This document shows positions 8,389-16,888 of a stretch of DNA of 64,000 bases, piece after piece. A program made the position numbers and the translations under genes. Under the pieces are notes generated by a model. That model was not told the origin of the DNA. It worked only from the letters and a program-made list of their open reading frames with translations, and did no database searches. Position 1 is the stretch's first letter, and each line of letters begins with the position of its first letter. This DNA comes from CAZLFQ01 sp964558975 (GTDB lineage: Bacteria > Pseudomonadota > Alphaproteobacteria > Rickettsiales > Midichloriaceae): positions 124,001 to 188,000 of the forward strand of contig CAZLFQ010000002.1 in the NCBI GenBank assembly GCA_964558975.1, given 5' to 3'.

Positions 8389-9531
8389 CTAAATACCTCG
8401 GATTGCCTTAATTATGTAATCAAAATCTTCTTTAGTCATTTTGTTATGCAAAGGTATTGCCATTGTATTAGCATCGCATGCCTGCGCACCAGGAAAGTCT
8501 TCGGGTTTTATATTATATTTCTTGCTATAAAATCCCAGCATATGAATAGCGTGTGTACCAGGTCTAGTAGCGATCCCTTTTTGTTGCAAAATATCCATTA
8601 TTTGATTTCTTGGTAAAGGTGCTAATTTTGGGTCTACATAGCATACAAATGCTTGCCAAGCATGTTGAGTACAGTAACTTGGCACTTCCTGAAATCTCAA
8701 CCATTTTATATCTTGTAGATTTTCTTTATAATAATCCGCCCATTTTTGACGCTCTTGGATAAATCCACCTAATTTTCCTAATTGCACTATACCAACTGCA
8801 GCTTGCAAATCCGTCATTCTATAGTTAAAGCCCATCATATGAAAATCTGGTAGCATATATGGTTTAGAGCTGTTATGCCTTACCTCTTCTGAAATCTCTG
8901 CGCCATGATTTCTCATTATTTCAGACCTACTGGCTAGCTTAGAATTATTTGTAGTAACTATACCCCCTTCCCCCGTGGTAATAGATTTACGTGGATGAAA
9001 AGAAAAAGCACCCATATCACCTAACGAGCCTGCAAATCTGTTTTTATAGGAAGCTCCTGCAGCACAAGCGGCATCTTCAAGGATCATTACATTATCAGGA
9101 ACAACTGATTTAATAGCATCTATGTCTGCGCATAATCCAAACAGATGGACAGGAATTATAGCCTTAGTTTTAGAAGTAATTTTTTTAGCGACCTCTTCAG
9201 GAATGATGTTATAAGTTCTAGTATCTACATCACAGAAAACTGGCTTTGCGCCGCAGTACAATACTACATTTGCAGTAGCAACCCATGAAAAGGCTGGAAC
9301 TATAACTTCATCACCTTCACCAACCCCCATAGCTGCTAGAGCTAAGTGCAACCCAGTAGTGCAAGAAGTTACAGCTAAAGCGTGTTCTACTTTATGCATT
9401 TCTGCAAAATTTTTTTCAAATTTAGCAACTTTGGGCCCTTGGGTTAGCCATCCACTCATTAATGGCTCACGCACTGCCTGCCATTCTTCATCACCTAATG
9501 ATGGTATTGCTATTGGGATTTTTCTGTTCAT
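8389..9531 (-). CDS. DegT/DnrJ/EryC1 PLP-dependent sugar aminotransferase
   Basis: The 380-residue protein is a sugar aminotransferase of the perosamine/bacillosamine type. It has the conserved N-terminus with SGWLTQGPKVAKFE, the PVHLFGLCAD segment and DAACAAGA. The PLP lysine motif SFHPRKSITTGEGG places the Schiff-base lysine near residue 186. It probably aminates a 4-keto sugar nucleotide made with the help of the neighbouring epimerase/dehydratase-like gene. It lies 26 bases after that gene. The exact product (perosamine, 4-amino-FucNAc and so on) cannot be told from sequence. Confidence 0.9.
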   Translation of the reverse strand: MNRKIPIAIPSLGDEEWQAVREPLMSGWLTQGPKVAKFEKNFAEMHKVEHALAVTSCTTGLHLALAAMGVGEGDEVIVPAFSWVATANVVLYCGAKPVFCDVDTRTYNIIPEEVAKKITSKTKAIIPVHLFGLCADIDAIKSVVPDNVMILEDAACAAGASYKNRFAGSLGDMGAFSFHPRKSITTGEGGIVTTNNSKLASRSEIMRNHGAEISEEVRHNSSKPYMLPDFHMMGFNYRMTDLQAAVGIVQLGKLGGFIQERQKWADYYKENLQDIKWLRFQEVPSYCTQHAWQAFVCYVDPKLAPLPRNQIMDILQQKGIATRPGTHAIHMLGFYSKKYNIKPEDFPGAQACDANTMAIPLHNKMTKEDFDYIIKAIRGI

Positions 9532-9557
9532 ATTATTATATAACTATATTTCTAAAA

Positions 9558-10547
9558 TCACGCCACTCTATTTCTTCTAATTTCCACTAGATCCATGTGC
9601 TCATTACGCCATTTAATCAACTCTTGCAATCCAGTCTTAAGATCAGTTTTATAAGTAAAGCTCAGATCTTTTTGTGCTTTCTTGGGACAACCTATTCTGT
9701 TTTTTACAAAAGTTAATCCTCCAGCTTCATATGATATTTCTAAATTAGACTGAGTTAATTCCAAAACAACCTGGGCAAGATCCTTTAAACTTGTTCTTAC
9801 CCCAGTACCAACATTATAGAATTGATCTACCACCTCCGCTTTCATTGCCAAAATATTTGCTAACGCGCAGTCTTTAACATAAACGAAGTCATATGCTTGA
9901 GACCCATCACCAAATAGTACTGGGGGCAAACCTTTGTCTATATTATCCAACATCTTCATTATTACAGCTATGTAAGCACCTTTATAGTCCTGCCTTGGGC
10001 CATAAACATTCATATAACGAAGTCCCACATAAGGAAGCTTATACCTATTATAGTAAGCTCTAGCCATCGCCTCACCTGCAATTTTTGTCGCCCCATAAAA
10101 AGTTTTATTATTAAATGGATGCTCCTCATCCATAGGCTCTCTCTCCGCATCACCATAAACAGAAGCAGAAGAAGAATATACAAGTCTTTTTACATTATTT
10201 TTTACACACAAATTAAGAACATTAAAAGTCCCCTCTATGTTAACTTTAAATGCCGATTCTGGGAAGTCATGACATTGCAATAGCCACAATGCAGCAAAAT
10301 GGAAGACACCATCTGCATTTTTTAATGCTTCATTTAATATGTCAGAATGACATATATCACCACCAACTTCAAAGATCCTAACGCGTGAATCTTTGATAGC
10401 TTCACTCAAATTTTCGTAAGAGCCCCTAACAAAATTATCATAAATAATTAGTTCTGTTATATCTTCTTGCAATAACTGATCTACAGTATGGGATCCTATA
10501 AGACCTGCTCCGCCAATTGCAACAATTTTTTTCCCTTTCAAATCCAT
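9558..10547 (-). CDS. NAD-dependent sugar-nucleotide epimerase/dehydratase (extended SDR)
   Basis: This extended SDR enzyme has the NAD site IGGAGLIGSH, the catalytic SSSASVYG and YGATKIAGE (Tyr-x-x-x-Lys) motifs, and an LRYMNVYGPRQ segment typical of UDP-glucose 4-epimerase relatives. I chose the ATG at 10547 because it follows a strong Shine-Dalgarno (AAGGAG) and begins directly at the Rossmann fold. An upstream in-frame ATG at 10601 would lie inside the promoter. The protein has 329 residues. It is the first gene of the ten-gene minus-strand glycan operon and probably supplies its sugar-nucleotide substrate. Confidence 0.88.
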   Translation of the reverse strand: MDLKGKKIVAIGGAGLIGSHTVDQLLQEDITELIIYDNFVRGSYENLSEAIKDSRVRIFEVGGDICHSDILNEALKNADGVFHFAALWLLQCHDFPESAFKVNIEGTFNVLNLCVKNNVKRLVYSSSASVYGDAEREPMDEEHPFNNKTFYGATKIAGEAMARAYYNRYKLPYVGLRYMNVYGPRQDYKGAYIAVIMKMLDNIDKGLPPVLFGDGSQAYDFVYVKDCALANILAMKAEVVDQFYNVGTGVRTSLKDLAQVVLELTQSNLEISYEAGGLTFVKNRIGCPKKAQKDLSFTYKTDLKTGLQELIKWRNEHMDLVEIRRNRVA

Positions 10548-10581
10548 TTGTCTCCTTAACTCTGGCCAAATCAACAGATGA

Positions 10582-10610
10582 ATCATACAGTTGACTACCA
10601 ACTAAGTCAA
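10582..10610 (-). promoter_or_regulatory. Sigma70-like promoter of the first glycan operon
   Basis: Read on the minus strand, TTGACT (10610-10605) and TATGAT (10587-10582) are separated by exactly 17 bases. They would give a leader of about 28 bases before the epimerase ATG. The -35 TTGACT and an AGTCAA in the spacer form a 6-bp inverted repeat with an 8-base centre, a possible operator. This is sequence pattern only. Confidence 0.6.
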
Positions 10611-10692
10611 ACATACATTCCTAATGTAAAAATATTTAAAACTGGATATAACATAGATAACCAAGACTATTATAAAACTATAAAATTCACAC

Positions 10693-12039
10693 CTAACTAT
10701 CAAGTCTTGCTTCGTCAAATTCTATTCCTTGGATTGCTATTTCAAGATCTTCTAATTTATTACGTAAACTTGCAGGCGAGTCAGATTTAATTTCTTTTTT
10801 GGCCAAAGCTGCCATACGCTTAGCAGCTGGCATGTCTCCTTTCAATAAAGCCACCCAACCAAGGGCTATATTAGAATTTGCCTTATCGTTTTTTTGGCCA
10901 TAAGCAATTGAGAGCTGCTGCCATACATTTATATCCTGTTTATCTTCCTCAAGTATCTGCTCCAATAACCCGATAGCCTTAGTTACATTTATTTTTGCTG
11001 TAATAAGTGCAGATGCATATTCTAACTTAATCAAATTTTCTCTCGGAGCATATGTATATGCTTTTTCGTAAAACTGGATCGATTCTTGGATTTTACCCAT
11101 CTCAAGATATGCCTGACCTTTCAACTCCAAATAAAACGGGCTAAGCGGCTCTGAATCCATAAGCTTATCCAGATACTCAACTGCTTTATTTAAATTAGCA
11201 CTTCGCATGTAAGCGATTGCTTTTGCATAATTAGAGTTTATATCATTTCCTGAATATTTTTGAAAAACTGCATCTGGAGAATGGGTGTACGCAAAAATCT
11301 TAGCCACTATTCTGGCATACCTAGACCTAGCAAAATCGCCTATGTATGAGTTTTTCTTGATTGGATTTTCCTGAATATATGTTTTCAAATAATCTATTCT
11401 ATCCATAGAAAGTGGATGCGTACCAAGATAAGCATTACTTTTAGCATAAAAAGATCTTTCATTCTTATTTAGGTCATTTAAAAATTTTATTAATCCTTGC
11501 GGTGAAACACCTAGCTGCGTTAAGTATTTTATTCCTGCATGGTCAGCCGCACTTTCTTGAGTACGGTTGAATTTCATAAAGCTTGAAATTTGAGCATTTG
11601 ATGAGCCCATTGCAGTACCAATTCCAACATCGGTTGAACCAGTTGCAACACCTGCAGCTGCCCCTATAATCACTCCAAGCATCATTCTTTTCCTTAAATT
11701 CTGAAGCTCTTCTTTACTAGTAATTAGGTGGCCCCCAACAATATGGCCAACTTCATGGGCTATAACTCCAACTAAAACATCTGGATCTTCTGAATATGTT
11801 ATAAGACCAGTTGTAAGAAAAATATTTTGGCCACCCATTACAAATGCATTTAGATCATCACTATGAACTACATAGATTTTTACTGAATCTGAATTTAGAC
11901 CTGCAACCCTAAAAACAGGCGCAGCTAATTCTCGTATAACAAATTCTATCTCACTGTCTCTTATGACTGTGAATGCCTTTGCATCACTTATATTTTGTAA
12001 CGAGATAATAGTGAGAAAGATTATTAAAAACTTTTTCAT
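10693..12039 (-). CDS. M48 family zinc metalloprotease with TPR repeats (BepA-like)
   Basis: The protein starts with a hydrophobic signal sequence (about residues 1-22) and carries the zinc motif HEVGH at residues 95-99, followed by VGGH. The conserved third-ligand region ESAADHAG lies near residue 165. The C-terminal 180 residues are tetratricopeptide-like helices. This is the layout of the periplasmic BepA/YfgC family, which clears stalled outer-membrane assembly intermediates such as LptD. The length of 448 residues is normal. It follows glmM by 3 bases and probably shares its promoter. Confidence 0.9.
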   Translation of the reverse strand: MKKFLIIFLTIISLQNISDAKAFTVIRDSEIEFVIRELAAPVFRVAGLNSDSVKIYVVHSDDLNAFVMGGQNIFLTTGLITYSEDPDVLVGVIAHEVGHIVGGHLITSKEELQNLRKRMMLGVIIGAAAGVATGSTDVGIGTAMGSSNAQISSFMKFNRTQESAADHAGIKYLTQLGVSPQGLIKFLNDLNKNERSFYAKSNAYLGTHPLSMDRIDYLKTYIQENPIKKNSYIGDFARSRYARIVAKIFAYTHSPDAVFQKYSGNDINSNYAKAIAYMRSANLNKAVEYLDKLMDSEPLSPFYLELKGQAYLEMGKIQESIQFYEKAYTYAPRENLIKLEYASALITAKINVTKAIGLLEQILEEDKQDINVWQQLSIAYGQKNDKANSNIALGWVALLKGDMPAAKRMAALAKKEIKSDSPASLRNKLEDLEIAIQGIEFDEARLDS

Positions 12040-12042
12040 TTA

Positions 12043-13389
12043 TTAATTTACATTGCTGCTGATTAAAGTTTCCAGTTCGCTTGCAATCCCTTTGAGCTTT
12101 ACTTGATTTTTACCTTCTACCATAACTCTAATCAACTTTTCAGTGCCTGATTTACGAACTAATATCCTTAAATCTTGCTCCTTATTTTGAATTTTATCAA
12201 TACTAGTTTGAACAGTCTTATTATCAAGTGGGTTATTTTGCTTGAACTTTATATTTTTAATTATTTGTGGGTGCAATGCAAACGGATGAGCTACATCACT
12301 CATTTTTCTACCACTTTCAACCATTATTGATAGAACTTGTAGAGCAGCCACCATACCATCACCTGTAGTTCCATAATCTCCAAGTATAATGTGGCCAGAT
12401 TGTTCTCCACCTAAGTTTGAACCCAGTTCTTTCATTTTTTCTGAAACATATCTATCACCGATAGATGTTCTATGCATGTTCATACCTTGCTTATTTAAGT
12501 ACTCTTCTAAAGCTCCATTTGACATGTGTGTCACAACTACATCCTTGCCTTTTAAAGTACCTTGCGATTTCATATATTTCGCAATTATCCCAATAATGTG
12601 ATCGCCAGAAATAATTTTCCCTTTCTCATCACACATTATAACGCGATCTGCATCACCATCGAGTGCTATTCCGACATCTGCTCGCGTTTCTAAAACTTTT
12701 TGCGCCATTGTCTCTGGATGTGTAGAACCGCAACCCAAATTAATGTTAAACCCATTAGGTTCACATCCAACTTTAACTACTTCAGCACCTAACTCCCAAA
12801 ATATTGTTGGAGCAAGATGGTATGCCGCACCATTTGAACAATCGACAACAATACGGAGACCTGCAAGCGACAATCCTTTTGGAGCAGATCTCTTAACATG
12901 CTCTATATATCTGCCTGGCGCATCTTCTAGTCTTTTTGCTCTTCCCAACTCTTCTGGTACAGCTAAATACTTATTCAAATCTTCATTCAAAATGAGATTT
13001 TGTAATTCGTTTTCAATTTCGTCGCTAAGCTTATAACCTTCTGAGTTAAAAAGTTTTAAGCCATTATCATAGTATGGGTTATGCGACGCTGAGATCACAA
13101 CACCTAAATCTGCTCTTAAGCTTTTGATTAACATAGGAACTGATGGTGTTGGCATAGGTCCAACAAGAATCACATCCATCCCACCTGAAATAAATCCTGC
13201 TGTCAAAGCTGGCTCTAACATATAACCTGATAAGCGAGTATCTTTTGCTATAACAACTCTATTACGATACCCATCTTGCCTAAAATAATGACTTGCAGCT
13301 TTTCCAAACTTTAATGCTATATCTGATGTAACTGGATACTGATTTGCTGTACCTCTAATTCCATCTGTACCAAAGAGTTTACCTGACAT
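12043..13389 (-). CDS. glmM: Phosphoglucosamine mutase GlmM
   Basis: GlmM converts glucosamine-6-phosphate to glucosamine-1-phosphate on the way to UDP-GlcNAc, needed for peptidoglycan and for the glycans encoded nearby. The N-terminus (GKLFGTDGIRGTAN), the phosphoserine loop SASHNP with catalytic Ser102, the metal loop DGDADR and the GGEQSGHI and RKSGTEKLIRVM motifs are all intact. The length of 448 residues is standard. The M48 protease gene follows at once. A promoter candidate lies at 13423-13451. Confidence 0.97.
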   Translation of the reverse strand: MSGKLFGTDGIRGTANQYPVTSDIALKFGKAASHYFRQDGYRNRVVIAKDTRLSGYMLEPALTAGFISGGMDVILVGPMPTPSVPMLIKSLRADLGVVISASHNPYYDNGLKLFNSEGYKLSDEIENELQNLILNEDLNKYLAVPEELGRAKRLEDAPGRYIEHVKRSAPKGLSLAGLRIVVDCSNGAAYHLAPTIFWELGAEVVKVGCEPNGFNINLGCGSTHPETMAQKVLETRADVGIALDGDADRVIMCDEKGKIISGDHIIGIIAKYMKSQGTLKGKDVVVTHMSNGALEEYLNKQGMNMHRTSIGDRYVSEKMKELGSNLGGEQSGHIILGDYGTTGDGMVAALQVLSIMVESGRKMSDVAHPFALHPQIIKNIKFKQNNPLDNKTVQTSIDKIQNKEQDLRILVRKSGTEKLIRVMVEGKNQVKLKGIASELETLISSNVN

Positions 13390-13422
13390 CTATGACTACT
13401 CATCTAAAAATGATTAAGCCTA

Positions 13423-13451
13423 AATATACCACATTATTCGTAAAAAAACAA
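13423..13451 (-). promoter_or_regulatory. Candidate promoter of glmM-M48
   Basis: On the minus strand, TTGTTT (13451-13446) and TATATT (13428-13423) are separated by 17 bases, about 34 bases before the glmM start codon. The site lies between the small hypothetical gene and glmM. The call is pattern-based. Confidence 0.45.
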
Positions 13452-13456
13452 TTAGT

Positions 13457-13645
13457 CTAAGCACTAATGGCTGTTTGTCCTTTGTCTTGATTAGGACTAG
13501 CTATTCCAGCTTTAGGCGTAGATGTAGGCGATAAAGACTGATCTAACCTAATATCAGATACATTTTTGACATCATACTTTGATAGTGTCTCTGCCTCTTT
13601 TGAAACTTCTACCTTAACATTGTGATTAAGAATAACTCCTGCCAT
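13457..13645 (-). CDS. Small hypothetical protein
   Basis: I do not recognise this 62-residue protein. It is hydrophilic, with a Lys/Glu/Val-rich first half and a Ser/Thr/Pro-rich, probably disordered tail (DQSLSPTSTPKAG). It has no membrane segment or signal. Its start codon overlaps the stop of the preceding gene in a TAATG arrangement, so it is likely to be translated by coupling. That is the main support for its being real. It ends just before the glmM promoter. Confidence 0.5.
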   Translation of the reverse strand: MAGVILNHNVKVEVSKEAETLSKYDVKNVSDIRLDQSLSPTSTPKAGIASPNQDKGQTAISA

Positions 13646-14124
13646 TATCTACCCTTACCTTGCTCTTTGCTTTGCGATGCTGCTTGGGCTTTAATTAAGC
13701 TCTCCCAATAGCCTTTCTGGCTTTTATCTTGGTGCTGAAACTGCATCCTAGCCATAAGGTAGCCCATTTTTTGGCTCATGACAAATTTACTCCAGAACCC
13801 TACTGGCTTGGCTAGTCCTACGATTTTTACCCCTTCTTCTCTACTCCTAGAAGTAGATACTTGCTGCATATTGGGATCATACAACTCCACACCACTTAAT
13901 ATTTTATCTTCTATCTTCTTCTCCTCTTTCTTGTCGCGGGAACGAAAATCTGTTTTCTTACTCGGATGATGCTTTTTTTTACGATATACTGAAGAATCCT
14001 CAATATCCTTAATTCTTCGAGAATTAAGGGCTCTTTGGTATTTTTGAGCCATATAAGCAAAGAACCCAATTAGCATCAGTGCCAAAATGGCTAAGACTAT
14101 AAAACTTATAAAAATATACTTCAT
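13645..14124 (-). CDS. Hypothetical single-span membrane protein
   Basis: This is an unrecognised 159-residue protein with one strong N-terminal membrane segment (about residues 4-26), then a very basic Lys/Arg-rich stretch (about residues 32-70), then a mixed C-terminal part containing GFWSKFVMSQKMGYLMARMQ. It looks like an N-in or signal-anchored protein with a charged juxtamembrane region. It is coupled to the 62-residue protein downstream. The gene is divergent from the polyprenol-kinase-like gene at 14194, with 69 bases between them. Confidence 0.6.
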   Translation of the reverse strand: MKYIFISFIVLAILALMLIGFFAYMAQKYQRALNSRRIKDIEDSSVYRKKKHHPSKKTDFRSRDKKEEKKIEDKILSGVELYDPNMQQVSTSRSREEGVKIVGLAKPVGFWSKFVMSQKMGYLMARMQFQHQDKSQKGYWESLIKAQAASQSKEQGKGR

Positions 14125-14193
14125 ATTTGTTTGCTTATTGCTCTAATATTATTGTAGCATCCTTATTATGATTCACCTAATTTTCGAAGCACA

Positions 14194-14817
14194 ATGTTGC
14201 AAAAAACCATGTACAATAACGAAATTTACAGAAAAACTATCCACCTTTCTAGCCTTTGGATTCCCTTTGTTTACCATCATTTAGACTACTTTCAAATGCT
14301 TATCCTAATGATAATTGTTACTCCATGCCTAATTTTATGGGATACCCAAAGAAAAACCAAAGGTTTCAGTGGGAAACTAATAACAAAATTAAATAAAACT
14401 TTGCGCCTAAACCAAATTCTCAGAGCTCATGAAGCAAAAGGAAAATTGACTGGAGCAACACTAATGATGGTTTCAAGTTTACTATGTTTGATGATATTTC
14501 CAAAAGAAGTTTTCATCATATCTTTCTCCGTATTAGTCATATGTGATACCGCGGCTAGTTTTGCTGGGAAAATATACGGGAAACCTACTAAAGAAACTGG
14601 CAAATCTTTAATAGGATCACAAGCATTTGCAGCTAGCAGCATTATTGTGTCTTTGATACTTGGGAACTTTTATGGGCTTGAACTTTTACCACTCGTTATT
14701 GCATCTGTGACTGCAGCATATTTTGAACATTGTTCCAACGTTATAAAAATTGATGACAACTTTTTAGTTCCCATAACTTTTAGTTTGGCTTTTGTAATAT
14801 CTGCAGCCATCATTTAA
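14194..14817 (+). CDS. Diacylglycerol/polyprenol (dolichol) kinase-like membrane protein
   Basis: The protein has about six hydrophobic segments and the features of the CTP- or ATP-dependent DGK1/SEC59/VTE5 family. These are an N-terminal YRKTIHLSSLW motif, a DTAASFAGKIYGK motif (about residues 109-121), then TGKSLIGS (about residues 126-133). Related annotated genes are sometimes named phosphatidate cytidylyltransferase. It probably phosphorylates a lipid alcohol in the inner membrane. A second ATG at 14209 is also possible. It lies 5 bases upstream of the FliK-like gene, with which it may share a transcript. Confidence 0.72.
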   Translation: MLQKTMYNNEIYRKTIHLSSLWIPFVYHHLDYFQMLILMIIVTPCLILWDTQRKTKGFSGKLITKLNKTLRLNQILRAHEAKGKLTGATLMMVSSLLCLMIFPKEVFIISFSVLVICDTAASFAGKIYGKPTKETGKSLIGSQAFAASSIIVSLILGNFYGLELLPLVIASVTAAYFEHCSNVIKIDDNFLVPITFSLAFVISAAII

Positions 14818-14822
14818 AAATT

Positions 14823-15905
14823 ATGGAAACTTCAAGAATCAATGCAAGACCATTAGCTCAAATCTCAAAAAGCACGAAGGCAAATGTTGTGCTTAGCATG
14901 CCTAACATTACATCCCCAATAAGAGGCGTAGTTGATTCGATCTCTAAAGATGGAATTATGAATATTAAAACTTCTTCTGGTGAAGTAAAAATTTATTCCT
15001 CTTCACCGCTTGATACAGGAGCAAACGTAATTGTTTCCATAAATTCTAACAAAGGTGAGTTACAACTTAAAGTCATACCTGATTCAGGGTCGTCAATGGG
15101 CACGCCTGTCAATGCTGTTTCAGCTGAAAGTAGTGACGAACATTCAAATTTCTTCACTTTTAAGCTTCCAAGTAAATTCACGTCCCAACTTGCTGACAGC
15201 TTGCAATTATACCCAGCTTTTTCCTCTCAAACTCAGAGTCTAAAATCTTCTCCAAATGTAAATGTCGATTCAAGTGGAGTGATCCAATTTTTGAGCTATG
15301 TATCAAGAGGTGGGCTATCGGACAATTTTGGCAAGGCATTGCAAAACAATCCATCCCTACAAGGCTTATTTCCTACACTCTCAAATTTAGGGCAGACTCT
15401 TCCAGAGTTTATAAAAAAATTAAGTAATAAAGATTTAACAATATCTGAATCTAAAAAACTTAAATCAGATTTAGATACCCTACAACTCCTACCTGAAACA
15501 CTTTCAGATGATGAGTGGCAGTTTATGCTAGTTCCAATAAACGATGGGCAGAAATTAATTACTGCCCAATTTTTCTTTAAAAACCAAGAGATCGATGAAG
15601 ATAACAATCGCACTACAAAACGGTTCAGAATTGAGCTCGATATGGACAAATTAGGCCATATCGTTGTGGATGGGCTGTTAACCAAACAAGATAGTAGTTC
15701 ATCGCTAAATCTTTCAGTCAAAACTGAAACTCCGCTGCCTTCAGCAATCGAAGAAGAACTAAGATACCTTTTTAAGGTATCAGAAGAAGTGACAGGTAGT
15801 TCAGGCGCAATATCTTTCTCCAAAGCAAACTCCAAACCAAACAGCATGCTCACCAATGCCTTGCATAATTACTGCAAAGATAAAATTGCAAACTACTGGG
15901 CTTAA
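14823..15905 (+). CDS. FliK-like flagellar hook-length protein (putative)
   Basis: This is a 360-residue protein with a low-complexity Ser/Lys-rich N-terminal half and a folded C-terminus. The segment beginning DDEWQFMLVPIN, then RFRIELDMDKLGHIVVDG, has the strand pattern of the FliK C-terminal substrate-specificity domain. FliK sets hook length and switches export from hook to filament subunits. It has no flagellar gene directly next to it, but flgD lies 2.5 kb downstream and a FlhB C-terminal-like protein at 59181. The 3' end overlaps the convergent fbaB gene by 4 bases. The assignment is moderate because FliK proteins diverge strongly. Confidence 0.6.
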   Translation: METSRINARPLAQISKSTKANVVLSMPNITSPIRGVVDSISKDGIMNIKTSSGEVKIYSSSPLDTGANVIVSINSNKGELQLKVIPDSGSSMGTPVNAVSAESSDEHSNFFTFKLPSKFTSQLADSLQLYPAFSSQTQSLKSSPNVNVDSSGVIQFLSYVSRGGLSDNFGKALQNNPSLQGLFPTLSNLGQTLPEFIKKLSNKDLTISESKKLKSDLDTLQLLPETLSDDEWQFMLVPINDGQKLITAQFFFKNQEIDEDNNRTTKRFRIELDMDKLGHIVVDGLLTKQDSSSSLNLSVKTETPLPSAIEEELRYLFKVSEEVTGSSGAISFSKANSKPNSMLTNALHNYCKDKIANYWA

Positions 15906-16825
15906 CTTTTATATATGCTAATGATTTCAGATAACATTTTCAAAGCTTCTTCACGCGGGCGTTGGAAAGTATTACGACCGATTATTGAGCCATTTGCACC
16001 GCCGTCATGAATAGCTTTCACTTCATCATAAATATCTTTCTCTGACTTTCCAGCACCACCAGAGAACACCACAATCCTCTTGCCATTAAAGCAACTTTGA
16101 ACGACATGTGCAACGCGCTCAGCCATTGTGTTTCTAGCAATTTTTTGTGCTTCATAAACTTTTTTTGCAGCGTCTTGCTCTAAATGTGCTGTTGGCGGCT
16201 TTACTTTAATTATATGCGCGCCTAATAGTGCTGCCATATGCGCTGCATAAGCGCATACATCTAACCCTGTTTCTCCATCCTTCGATAAATCTCCGCCGCG
16301 AGGATAAGACCAAATCACCACTGCCAAGCCACATGCCTTAGCTTCAGCTGCCATATCGGCTATTTCTCTCATCATTTCATATGAGTTGTCTGATCCTGGA
16401 TAAATTGTAAAACCTATAGCGGAGCAACCAAGTCTTAAAGCATCCATTACACTTCCTGTAGTGGCCTGATCAGGTGCAACCTTACTACCGACCAGTGAGT
16501 TAGCACTATTAACTTTTAATATAGTAGGAATGCTTCCTGCAAAAGTGCTTGCTCCAACTTCTAACATACCAAGCGGTGCAGCATATGCATTTAAACCAGC
16601 ATCTATTGCTAATTGGTAATGATATATAGGGTCATAAGCCGCAGGATTAGGGGCAAAACTTCTTGCTGGGCCATGTTCAAAACCTTGATCAACTGGAAGT
16701 ATAACCATCTTGCCAGTGCCGCCAAGTTTACCAGCCATCAAAATTCTTGCTATGTTTGCCTTAGTACCTGGGTTGTCACTTTCATAATTGGCTAAAATCT
16801 TTTTAACTTTGTTGGTCAGTTTCAT
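15902..16825 (-). CDS. fbaB: Fructose-bisphosphate aldolase class I (FbaB/DhnA type)
   Basis: The protein interconverts fructose-1,6-bisphosphate with dihydroxyacetone phosphate and glyceraldehyde-3-phosphate through a Schiff-base lysine. Visible motifs are ILPVDQGFEHGP near residues 41-52, the Schiff-base strand IIKVKPPT, and FSGGAGKSE near residue 253 in the phosphate-binding loop. Its 307 residues fit the archaeal/bacterial FbaB subfamily. In bacteria with reduced sugar metabolism it usually serves gluconeogenesis, supplying hexose phosphate for glmM and glycan synthesis. It is transcribed alone, converging on the FliK-like gene. Confidence 0.94.
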   Translation of the reverse strand: MKLTNKVKKILANYESDNPGTKANIARILMAGKLGGTGKMVILPVDQGFEHGPARSFAPNPAAYDPIYHYQLAIDAGLNAYAAPLGMLEVGASTFAGSIPTILKVNSANSLVGSKVAPDQATTGSVMDALRLGCSAIGFTIYPGSDNSYEMMREIADMAAEAKACGLAVVIWSYPRGGDLSKDGETGLDVCAYAAHMAALLGAHIIKVKPPTAHLEQDAAKKVYEAQKIARNTMAERVAHVVQSCFNGKRIVVFSGGAGKSEKDIYDEVKAIHDGGANGSIIGRNTFQRPREEALKMLSEIISIYKS

Positions 16826-16888
16826 GGTCTTCTCACAATCAATTACAAGGTAATTACTAATGTATTAACGAAAATTTGGCAATAAAAA

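Noticed and set aside
15296..15856. Long open frame on the minus strand inside the FliK-like gene
   Set aside because: It is Ser- and Leu-rich shadow sequence of a plus-strand coding region with no ribosome site or recognisable motif.
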